64,000 nucleotides of DNA from Monoplex corrugatus (Eukaryota > Mollusca > Gastropoda > Littorinimorpha > Ranellidae). The position numbers and the translations under genes were made by a program. Of this stretch, positions 34,180-43,058 are shown piece by piece (the first letter of the stretch is position 1; the number at the start of each line of letters is the position of its first letter). The stretch covers positions 50,719,067 to 50,783,066 of the forward strand of contig JAPXFY010000013.1 of assembly GCA_030674185.1 (NCBI GenBank). Reading direction: 5' to 3'. Under the pieces are notes generated by a model, which was given only the letters and a program-made list of their open reading frames with translations, ran no database searches and had not been told where the DNA came from.

Positions 34180-34948
34180 CTCTTAGCGCGATCGAAAAAC
34201 GCGTGCTGGTTGGCTCGGCTGGCCGCCATCTTGTTAATGCTGAGATTCGCTGTCGCGGCGAGCGATACACACACGCAGTGCGCTGCTCTCACATGGCTTG
34301 CCTCCGTTTACGTTTGTAACCTGACAGACTGTTTACGTATGTGTGTGTAAAAGGAGAGAGAGAGAGAGAAGAGAGGGGGGAGGGGACAGGGGTGGGGGGG
34401 GGAGGGGACAGGGGTGGGGGGGGGGAATTGCCGATGCATGGGTAGAAAACTATTGCATGATACTCATAGTCATACCCCAAAAAAAAAATTCTTACTTCTT
34501 TGAAAAGTGAAACTCTTCATTAGCCGTCGCACTATTATTTTCACCCAGTCACTGCTTCAGAAACATTGACCTGTCACTTAGTCAGTTAGTGTGTGTACTG
34601 GGACTGAGGGGGAGGATGTGTGTGTGTGTCTTACACTTCATACCATTAGTTTTTCTCTTTGTTATGTGTTGAGTCATCATTTTGTGTGTGCTTACTTCTG
34701 AATTTATGTTAGTATTGTTACACAAGCAATCAGTCGATCTTTTCAGGTTTAATGTCATTGTCAACAGCGAGGATTATTTAAAAGATGGTACCTTTAGACA
34801 TTTGATTATAACATGCGCCACACACATGAGACAGAAGTCGTACACGACAAGTAAGAATGATTGAGTTTCACAATTTTTTTCTGTGAAATTACAAGTGTTC
34901 ATCACTTCAGAGTTTTTGCCTGTCGTATACAACAACATAAAAATGAAG
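34180..34948. other. P-element internal non-coding region; G-rich and GA tracts
   Basis: Contains an AG tract and a GGGGTGGGG-rich patch at 34350-34426. No recognisable exon; this should be the 3' end of the element on the minus strand. Confidence 0.5.
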
Positions 34949-34949
34949 A

Positions 34950-35425
34950 ACTCAGAATAAAAAAAAACAACAATAAAGTAATATAATACAGAATTCACAC
35001 ATGTAAAATTCATGATTTAAAATGTACTCACATGACTTGACAAAGACATGCCTGGACATCTTCCCAAAATGATCAGCCACAGCGGTGTATAATTCACAGT
35101 TAATCCAGCTCCAATAGCACTCATTCCAGGAATGTTCACATCTCAAGTGTCTTGTCAGCCACAGCGGTTTATAATACACAGTTAGTCTTCACACGTTAAG
35201 TTTCTCGTCATCCACAGAAATGTAGTAAAATATTCTCTGTTGCATTAATGGCCCATGAGTGTTCACAGGTGTGTAATACACAATCAAATCTAAAATCCAC
35301 AGATGAACTACATAATTGTTCACAAGTTCAGTTCCTTATCACAATATCAGCTACAGCAGTGTGTTATGTTCACAGTTAAATCCAGCTGAAATAGAGGTCT
35401 GTAAATGTTCACATGTTAAGTTTCT
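34950..35425. repeat. Degenerate ~110-150-bp tandem units downstream of the transposase gene
   Basis: Blocks such as CAGCCACAGCGGTGTATAAT, ACACAGTTA, TCCAGCT and GTTCACATGTTAAGTTTCTTGTC recur four times in varying order. They lie between the transposase coding region and the left end. Internal subterminal repeats are known in P elements, but whether these bind transposase is speculation. Confidence 0.55.
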
Positions 35426-35837
35426 TGTCCTTGTTCAGTTCTGCACCTCTGACTTTTGACTTCAGTTGCTGATTGAACAGTTTCACTTCGTGGTAAATCC
35501 TGATGTTGCAATAAGCAGCAATAAGGCTTGCCAAACATTCACACTCACAATTCAGATCATCTGTTTGTGACTTGACAAAGCTGTTCAGAATAGTTTGCCT
35601 TGGGTTGGCTCTTGGCAATCCCTTTGATGTAGCTACTCTGAAGTGAAGTTCAAAGCATCTGAAAACCTGCAGCAGTGGCTCACTGACACGAACCAGGCAT
35701 CCAAGTTTAAACTCTTTGAGTGACACAAGTGACACAAGTGAGGGAGTTTCTCCAGTTGCCTCATTTGCACTGATGGTGAACTTTTCCACACAGTATTTGA
35801 CTGTGAAGGTTCTCAACGTGATCCTGGTTACACTTTC
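35409..35837 (-). pseudogene. Likely C-terminal part of the P transposase in a shifted frame
   Basis: An open frame overlapping the end of the main coding region by about 77 bp but in another register. It ends RIYHEVKLFNQQLKSKVRGA followed by a Lys-rich stretch and stop, which resembles the basic tail closing many THAP/P transposases. Either one base has been gained or lost near 35765-35837, or a short second intron joins the two frames. Without a relative to align, both stay open. Confidence 0.5.
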
Positions 35838-37780
35838 TCAGGCACAAGTGTGTCAAGACCTCCTCCTCCATGATTAGCTTTTGGCTCAATCCCTTCATTG
35901 CCGAAAGCACTAGGAGCCACCCTTTGTGACTTGGAATGTTGCTGGCCAGTTTGTCATTCTTTGGGTTTGTGAAACACCAGCTTTCCACAAAGTTGGAAAA
36001 GGAAGCAAATCGAACCTGGTCACCCTCAAAATCACTCCTTGTGACCGGCTTCTTCCCGACTGGGGCGGAGAGGGAATGAGAGTCGACAAAATCCCACATG
36101 CTGTTCACCGTCTCCACAAAGCATGCTGTTTGAAGAGCAGCCTCGGACATCAACGACTTTGACACATACAATTTCAAGGCAGCAGCGACTGAGTGGGAAA
36201 ATATCTGGCATGCCAAGATGACTTTCATCTTTTTCCCTCTGGGCAGGGTGAAGTGACACTCCTTCAGCTTGGGAGCAGCGCGAATTGACCCGCCAGATGT
36301 TTCAAGGGAGAAGAGTTCTTGGAGGTGACACCACTTTGCAATCATTCTTTCTCCATCCCAGCTGAAGGAGATGTATTTCGTCATGAAATTGTTCCTCAAG
36401 TTTTTGATGAGGTGTGGCGGATCTGGCATGACAAAGGACTGTGTAGTGCCATGAAACACATACGGTCGTTCCACACACACACCCATGTCTTTCATCCATT
36501 TCCATTGGCAGGATTCTTGGTCCATCACAATGGCATCAACATACAAACCAATCCCTGTGACGGCTCTGACGATTTCGGAAATGATGGCTGTCAAAGTAGG
36601 TGTTGCCAGGTTGTGCTTGGCAACAAAATACCCCAACACCTGCTTCCACTTCAGGGTCAGTCCCCTGATCATGACCAAAATTGCTTGGTCAGCGATTTCG
36701 TCACTCTGGTGATGCTCGCCGCAGTTGACAAAGCCGACCAGCTCGTCACGATGATGACTGTAGGTCAGGGCTTTGGTCACAGTCATTCCATCCAAGGAGA
36801 GTGTCACTCTTTTCTCATGTTCTTCAAGTGCTAATGTTCTCAAGCGCATCATTTCCACCAGACTCTGACACAGACCGACCCCAGTCAACACAGCTGAAAA
36901 GCGCCTCCTGAGTGTTCTTGGATGTGGAAGCATAAACCCAACGGAGCGGAGAACGGCATAAGCAGAAGTGCTCCTAAAGTACACAGCGAGACACAACTCC
37001 ATAGCCTCTTTCTCGGTGTCCCAGTTGATCCACTTTTTCTTCCGCATCATGATCTTGAATAAAGCTGCTGGAACAACTGGCAGGTCTTTGAGGAAATTCT
37101 CCAGGATTGCTTCTTTCTTTGCACGAAGAGACGCTACTTGTACAGCATGGCGCTTTATAAGTCTGACCTTGGCTGCTTGTGCTGTTTTGCATTTCCTTTC
37201 AAGTTGTTTGTTTTGTTTCTTGAGGTCTTCTAAAGCACGTTTGGCCTGCTTCAGCTCTCGGGCCAACTTCTCAGGATCTGGTTCGGACGCTTTCACCACG
37301 GGTCTAGTACTGTCTCTGTCACCATCACAATCATCACCATCACCTTCATGATATACAGAGCTGGAGGCAGTATCTTGTCGTCTCCTCTTTGGTACAGGCT
37401 CTCTGATCTTGGGCGGAGGTCGTCGACATTCCATGGATGGAGGAGGATTTGGGCAGCTGACAATGGTAGGCACGGCAGTCGGTAGCAGTCGAGAATGCTG
37501 AATGTCTGTAGGGCAGTTGAAAACTTTCTCATGAAAATGTACAGAGCACACCCTCTTCGACTTGATGTCAGCAATCTTGACGTCATCTCTCCTGATGTTG
37601 ATGATCCACTTCTGGCACCTGAAACAAAATCAAAGTAAACATGAAATACATCCACAGTTGCCTTATAGCTCAGCTTGCCAACCACCACCAAGTATGTAGA
37701 ATTTGTGATTAACCAAGCTCACCTAATCACAGTCAGTCTCATCTCAAAGTCACTCTTACCACACACAGACACACACACAC

Positions 37781-37821
<41 letters not shown>

Positions 37822-37858
37822 CCACACACACACACGCACGCACACACACGCACGCACG

Positions 37859-37905
<47 letters not shown>

Positions 37906-38318
37906 TATATGCAAGGGATTATGTAGGTCAGGTTATCTAATGAAATATTGATAAAAAAAATATAAAGTTTCCATGCACATTTGCCTCCACATACATAACA
38001 TAGGGTCTTACATGTGCAGTTCATGCACTGCATTTGTAAACAATGGGGCAGGCCGGTGTCGGTTGGCGGTGGCCTACACGTTGTCGGCGCACACTTTGTT
38101 TTGACAAGTCACACGTGTACACACACACTGGCACTCAACACAAGAAGACTGAAAATAATACCAACTTACCTCTCTCTGTCTGTCTCCGTATTTGGAAAAT
38201 AGAAGAAGCGCACTGGCTTGCCTGTTCTTGGGTCAATACTTGTACGATTGTTGTTGCTGCAGTTGATCACACAACAGTAACACGCTCCGTGTTTGGTTAC
38301 AGTACTGGTACTCGCCAT
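35761..38318 (-). CDS. THAP-domain P-element transposase (two exons seen)
   Basis: Exon 1 is 38318-38170, starting ATGGCGAGT; it ends at donor GAGAG|GTAAGT. The intron is 38169-37619, with acceptor TTTGTTTCAG. Exon 2 is 37618-35761. Spliced length is 2,007 nt, 668 residues, no internal stop. The splice joins the two halves of the zinc-binding THAP domain: CCVINC (residues 15-20), RFFYFP (37-42), KW (53-54), CSVH (74-77) and AVPTIV (98-103). A coiled coil lies at about 166-200. Candidate RNase H-like catalytic acids are D326 (LSLDGM), D416 (VMDQ) and E552/D559 (ETVNSMWDF); D449 is in PDPPHLIKNLRN. The end shows NQDHVENLHSQI, a conserved P/THAP9 signature, after which the frame closes early; the C terminus appears to continue in the 35409-35837 frame. 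Function: excision and reinsertion of the P element. It is much better preserved than any other coding region here. Confidence 0.88.
37760..37890. repeat. (CA)n/(CG)(CA)n and (TA)n microsatellite inside the transposase intron
   Basis: CA tract with CACG variants ending in TATATATATA, within the first intron of the P transposase. Confidence 0.9.
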
Positions 38319-38390
38319 GCTGCCTCAGTCAGCATTTTAAAAATGGCGCCCCGAACGTTTACGGAAATTGCCGGAACATACCGAGGAGGC

Positions 38391-38422
38391 GCTTGTCCCT
38401 TCTGTCTTATTTGTCTTCTGTG
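38391..38422 (-). repeat. P-element terminal inverted repeat (right)
   Basis: Complement begins CACAGAAGACAAATAAGA and ends CAGAAGGGACAAGC. Pairs with 34147-34178. Confidence 0.88.
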
Positions 38423-38430
38423 CTGTCCCC
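38423..38430. repeat. P-element target-site duplication (right)
   Basis: CTGTCCCC, identical to 34139-34146. Confidence 0.9.
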
Positions 38431-38514
38431 TCTAGTTTCTGTAGGACTACAAATGTAATACTGTGGAGATGACGACAAAATCTTGTCGTAGGCCCCCTTC
38501 AGTGTACATGTACA

Positions 38515-38565
38515 CATTGTAGATCTGCTAATTGTTTAGCAGTGTGTTATCTACAATGTATATAT
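38515..38565. other. Imperfect hairpin in the LTR-like insertion
   Basis: ACATTGTAGAT, CTGCTAA ... TTAGCAG, ATCTACAATGT form nested inverted arms over about 46 bp. It lies just outside the P element within the TG...CA insertion. Function unknown. Confidence 0.6.
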
Positions 38566-38758
38566 GCGTCATGTACTGGTTAGATCTTTGGAATGATTAA
38601 TGCATAGCTATGGATAGGCAGAGGCTGTGAGATAACAGTACAATTTGACAAGAGAATGCAAGGCGTTTTTGATCTAGGCAAGCACGCTACACGGCGTTGC
38701 CTTTGAGCGTTGTAGGTAAATGGGGAAAGATCGTAACAGAGCAAGGCACTCTGTTACA

Positions 38759-40819
38759 TATATAACATTCAAGGACTCTCTTTCTGATGTTAATTGATAG
38801 GCACTTGTTGGTAAGAATGCTTGTCATCTTCTTGAATGCTGTTTTGGCTTGGCCGATTCTGCCAGCTATTTCCGATGTGCATCTGCCGTCTGATGAAATG
38901 ACCGTTCCCAGGTGTTTGAACTTATTAACCTGTGTCAAGGTTGTGCCATTTGCTGTTACTTTGCAGGAGGGGATTTCATGTTTTTTACTGATCACCATGA
39001 CGTCAGTCTTCCTGCTGTTTAGTTCCAACCCCTTACCTTTGCTTTCTGTTTCTAGTATATTCACAAGGTTTTGTAGGTCCCTTTCATTTTCTGCAATTAG
39101 CAAGGTGTCAATTGTGTACCGAATGTTGTTTATCATTTTCCCTCCAACCTTTAATCCAGGGTCTTCTTCTAGGTTTCTCATGATGTTTTCGCTATATAGT
39201 GAAAACAGATCTGGTGACAAAACATAACCCTGTCTGACTCCTCTTTTGATGTCTTGAAAAGTACATATTCTTGATTATTCGTAGATTTTTTCCATCGACA
39301 TTGAGTCTCTCCAGTTGGTTGATCAATTCAGCATGTCGTACCCGATCGAAAGCCTTGGTGTAGTCAACAAAGCATAAATACAAATCCTTATTCATCTCAA
39401 TTGACCTCTCTATGATAGTTCTTAGGATGTATATGGCATTAATAGTTCCTTTCCCCTCCACAAATCCACACTGTTCTTCTGCTATTTCTCTTTTGATTCT
39501 ATTCCTTGTCCTCACCATGATTATTCTTAACAGGATTTTTGTTACATGACTCATCAAACTGATTGTGCGATAGAGTTCGCATTCTATAGCCCCTGTCTTC
39601 TTTGGAAGTGCAATGAAATTTGATTTTGACATATCTTTGGGGATTTTTCCAGTGTCATAAATTTCATTTAGGAGGACTGTTATTTTTTCTATGCCAAATT
39701 CCTCCAGGGCTTCAATCATCTCTGTAGTAATGTTGTCTGGTCCTGGGGCTTTTCCTGGTTTCATCTTTTTTATCTTTTTCAGTGCTGCTCTAACTCATCT
39801 TTCATTATGGGTGGTCCTTCAAAGTTCTTTTTTTATAATGTGTTCGTTTCTGTCATCCTCAAAAAGGTCTTTAATGTACTCTCCCCATCTGTCTAATATT
39901 TTGTCTTTTTCCATGATAAGCGTGCCATCTTTCGATTTTAAGCAACCAGTTGATGTGCATGTATTTTTCTTGTGGACAATTTCTTCAATTCGTCTGTACA
40001 TACCCTGAGGATCCATTTTGTGTCGTTCTTCTATCTCTTTGCATTTTGTGTTCAGCCAAGCTTCCTTAGCTTCATTGCACCTATACCTGATTTCTTTGTT
40101 TATCTTCCTGTATATCTCCTCGTTTCTCTTTGCCTTCCTCCTTTCCTCCATCAGGTTCAAAATTTCATTAGTCATCCAACTCTTTTTTGCTTTTCTATTT
40201 GCCTTAGGGATTTCTTCACAAGCTTCATTTACAGAACTTCTCAACTTTGTCCATTGTTCCTCATTGTCATCAACGTCTTCCAGAGCACTGAATTTGTTCT
40301 GAACATGTACATTAAACTTTTGACGTGTCATTTCATCTGACTTTAAGAGTCCAAGGTTTAGTTTGATGTTGCTTTTGGTCTGTTTCCTTTTCCTCAATTT
40401 CAGCCTAAACCTTCCCACTACTGGATTGTTGTCACTGTTGCAGTCTGCGCCTGATAGTGTTTTTGCTGACAGTAAAGAATTTCTAAATCTTTTGTTGATC
40501 AGGATGTAGTCAATTTGATTTTTGGTATTATCTCCTGGACTCATCCAAGTCCATTTTCTTCTGTTAGGCTGCTCAAACCAGGTGTTTCCTACTATGAACT
40601 CATTCATCTGTGCCCATTCTACAAGCTTCCCCCCTCTTTCATTTTGTGTACCAAGGCCATGAGGTCCAACTATATCTTCCACCCTATCCTGTCCCACTTT
40701 AGCATTAAAATCTCCTATTATGACTGTAACTTCTTGTGATTTACATTGGACCTTGGCCATCTCTAAAACTTTGTAGAAGTTGTCGATGTCTTCCTGAGTA
40801 CTTGCGGATGTTGGTGCAT
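38759..40819 (-). pseudogene. RTE endonuclease/RT, copy B 5' piece
   Basis: The upstream part (about 39819-40817) stays open for over 330 codons and carries VTVIIGDFNAKVG, NQIDYILIN, GADCNSDNNPV and the linker. Then PGKAPGPDNITTEMIE, SKSNFIALPKKTG, FVDYTKAFDRV and CVLSPDLF follow with frameshifts near 39265 and 39795. The polymerase box, RYADDT in copy C, reads RYTIDT here (around 39110-39120), so the catalytic aspartate pair is lost. It continues at 31127 across the 7.6-kb insertion. Confidence 0.88.
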
Positions 40820-41660
40820 ACTTTGACATAGACTACATAAATCTCAATAAAACAGAAGAAATAAATATTCTAGTATCAGAAGTCAAATCTTATTTAACCA
40901 CATATTATCCTAATCACCTAAAAATTTTCACAGACGGGTCTGTTTTAGATACAGTTGATAGCGGAGCTGGATTCGTCATTCCTGCCTTAAAAGTACAAAA
41001 ATCTTTTTACATAGGTAAAGGTTTCTCTATTTTTACATCAGAATTATACGCAATATTGATGGCTCTTAACTATATTAATAGCCTGTCATACGATATCTGC
41101 AATATACTATTGTGTGTTGATTCTAAATCAGTGTTACGTAGCTTGAAACAAACAAAAAATGTAATACGAAATGACATATGTGAGATCAAACATTTGATAC
41201 ATTGTATTTCATCCAGTGGTGTTGGTATAAATTTTTGCTGGGTTCCGTCACATTGTGGACTTTATTGGACAAATTAGCAAATACCGTAACTTTCCATAAC
41301 ATACGACTTTCAGTTCATGAACTTGGTTCTGTGTTAGAATGTTCACTTTATACAAATTTTTCCAATACCCATAGCCTGATACCTAACTGCCCCAGACAGC
41401 TAGCGTCCTTGATATACAAACTAAGGCTTAACTCTTGGAAAACAAAATATACACAGAATGTATGTATTTGTTCAAAAGCATTATCTGTCCACCATCTACT
41501 CTTTGAATGTCCTATTTTACTTACGACATATAGAAATAACAATCTCGATTTTTCATGTACTGACTCTAGAGATATCCTTTACAACAAAAATATTATTATT
41601 TCGGTAGTCCAGCTGATTCTCAGATCCCCTGTTGGCAGATTGTTAGGAAGAGTTAATTAA
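40820..41660 (+). pseudogene. I-type LINE RNase H and C-terminal domain
   Basis: Continues the frame left at 30685. RNase H motifs: KIFTDGSV (first Asp), SELYAILMAL (Glu), LLCVDSKSVL (second Asp), WVPSHCG. A stop follows GLYWTN at about 41277, and a frameshift then leads to the C-terminal region with CICSKALSVHHLLFECP, a Cys/His cluster typical of these LINEs. It ends VGRLLGRVN at 41660. RNase H would remove the RNA strand after reverse transcription; this copy is dead because of truncation, stop and frameshift. Confidence 0.85.
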
Positions 41661-41781
41661 TTGTTGTCTGTTATTGATTGACACTGTTAACTTAATGTTC
41701 TGAATTCTTAATTGTAATTGTTCCCCTTCTTACATTCAAACTCCCACTACCCCTTCCCCCCGTTCCCCACCCTTTTTTCCC

Positions 41782-41861
<80 letters not shown>

Positions 41862-41903
41862 TAAAATCACTATTGTGAACAGACATTAAATAAAGATTCC
41901 ATT

Positions 41904-42200
41904 CCTAGAAAATTGCCTTGGGGTAGAGGTTGGAGGAAAAATGATAAACAATCTTCATTATGCAGATGACACCATTCTGATTCAGAAAATAAAAAGGACC
42001 TATCTTGTGAATATGATAGAAATAGAAAGCCGAAATAAAGGGCTGGAGCTAAATAGCAAGAAGAATGAATTCATGGTAATCAGTAAAAAAAACAAAAAAA
42101 CAACAAGTCCCCTCATGCAAAATATCAGCAAATGGCACCACATTGAGACAAGCTGATAAGTTTAGATATCTGCGAACAGACATCTCATCAGAGGACATAT
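41904..42200 (+). pseudogene. RTE reverse transcriptase fragment, copy A piece 2
   Basis: GVEVGGKMINNLHYADDTIL holds an intact YADD box, followed by KGLELNSKKNEFMVISKK and then a frameshift toward DISSED. It ends at the ATAT target site of the TIR transposon. Confidence 0.85.
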
Positions 42201-42617
42201 CGAGGGGTCCCTGCTAGAAGGTACTATCGTTCTGGCGGTAAGTTTTGTAAAAATGGCATTTGAAAGTTAGGTACCTAAAGAAAAAATATCTAACTAAGTT
42301 GCACGAAGCTGATACCGTGAGTATGTTAACTTTCCATATATCTTATAGAAAAAAATGAAATGAAGTCCAGGGCTGTTGCCGTTTTCATGCAAAAAAACAT
42401 TATTTTATGTTGGTGTTAGCTGGTACTATCTGGCACTCATTCGCAACCCTTTTTTCTGCTGACGGAAAGTGTTATTACTCAACAGAACCAATAAGCAGGC
42501 AGGGGCTACTGGTGTCTATCGCGCCTGCAGGATGCTGATTAGGGTTTTGGCGCGCTTAGTACCCTGTGGCAGGAGAAGGAGAGAGGCGTGGCTGGTATCC
42601 GTTTATGTCTTAACTTT

Positions 42618-42835
42618 TTAGTACTCTCTGGCTGCCAGCATCCTGTGGAATGTAACTGTGTGGAAAAGTGTTAGTGATCAGGAAGTATGTTGTGGCAGAT
42701 AATTACTTGTGCATCTTCTTAGTACTCTCTGGCTGCTAGCATCCGGAGAAACGTAACTAAGTGGAAAAGTGTAAGTGATCAGGAAGTATGTTGTGGCAGA
42801 TAATTACTTGTGCATCATGCCTTTTTAAGCTCAGA
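42618..42835. repeat. Tandem duplication, period about 105-110 bp
   Basis: TTAGTACTCTCTGGCTGC then AGCATCC...GTAACT.AGTGGAAAAGTGT and TGATCAGGAAGTATGTTGTG occur twice, about 90% alike. Each begins with TTAGTACTCTCTGGCTG, which echoes the TIR sequence TTAGTACCTTCTGGCTG. Confidence 0.8.
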
Positions 42836-43058
42836 ACAAATGTGCTACAGGCCACCACAGTTGAAATATTGTCAAACGGAAAGACATTGCCAACGTTGTA
42901 TGTTCACAACCCTTTTTCATAATGCGCAAAATAATGCATTGCATATTCTGTAGCATATCATTCTCTCTTTCTGTCTTTCTCAACATCAATATCTAATACT
43001 TTTAGTAGGCCTCCTTCGGTCATGACTGACCATGGACAAAGTACATCCGTTCTAATGT

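Larger units (their letters stand above)
34147..38422 (-). mobile_element. Complete P-type DNA transposon
   Basis: A 4,276-bp element with perfect 8-bp duplications CTGTCCCC on both sides. Terminal inverted repeats of about 32 bp start CACAGAA; the inner 14 bp, CAGAAGGGACAAGC (34165-34178 and complement of 38391-38404), are perfect and the whole arm matches at 26 of 32 positions. Weaker similarity continues inward past an A-T-rich GCCAT...ATGCTGA block. It encodes a THAP-domain transposase on the minus strand. The first codon lies only about 100 bp from the right end, so the promoter is short and overlaps the terminal repeat. The P superfamily moves by cut-and-paste using a GTP-dependent transposase. 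Confidence 0.92.
31128..38758 (-). mobile_element. TG...CA-ended insertion, possibly a solo LTR, hosting a P element
   Basis: The borders are fixed by comparing split RTE copy B with intact copy C. On the minus strand the insertion starts TGTAACAGAGTGCC (38758) and ends CCTATCACA (31128), flanked by TATA on both sides (31124-31127, 38759-38762); TATAT is an equally possible reading. TG...CA ends with 4-5-bp duplications are typical of LTR retroelements. AATAAAGAGTCAAG about 185 bp before the end would serve as a polyadenylation signal. No second LTR, gag or pol was found, so solo LTR is an inference. Without the P element the insertion is about 3.35 kb and holds SINE and LINE fragments. GTAACAGAG...CTCTGTTAC near 38734-38757 is an inverted repeat. 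Confidence 0.55.
30696..40819 (-). mobile_element. RTE-type LINE copy B, split by a 7.6-kb insertion
   Basis: Two minus-strand pieces, 30696-31127 (3' end with triplet tail and RTE C terminus) and 38759-40819 (RT core through part of the endonuclease). They abut precisely at the sequence TTCTATATAACATTC found uninterrupted in copy C (about 25396). Both pieces are nearly identical in sequence to copy C, so B and C belong to the same young subfamily. It is 5'-truncated and flanked by the TSD ACTTTGACAT. Confidence 0.9.
30418..41903 (+). mobile_element. I-type LINE with RNase H, 5'-truncated, itself interrupted
   Basis: Insertion into RTE copy A with 8-bp duplication CCTAGAAA (30410-30417 and 41904-41911). 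Its own sequence is 30418-30685 plus about 40820-41903, some 1.35 kb; the middle is RTE copy B. The 5' truncation removes most of the reverse transcriptase. The 3' untranslated region contains a (GT)n tract at 41785-41860 and ends AATAAAGATTCCATT. The RNase H domain places it in the I-like superclade of LINEs; the exact clade is not assigned. Confidence 0.85.

Noticed and set aside
37293..37691. 132-codon minus-strand frame overlapping the P transposase exon
   Set aside because: Shadow frame; the THAP frame has the domain signature and splice signals.
31128..38758. Intact LTR retrotransposon with two LTRs
   Set aside because: No matching second copy of either end and no gag, protease or integrase sequence.
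31128..38758. Helitron, because of the terminal hairpin near 38734-38757
   Set aside because: Ends are not TC...CTRR and there is a target-site duplication, which Helitrons lack.
31128..38758. The 7.6-kb insertion as the P element itself
   Set aside because: Its ends are not inverted repeats and lack an 8-bp duplication; the real P borders at 34147 and 38422 have both.
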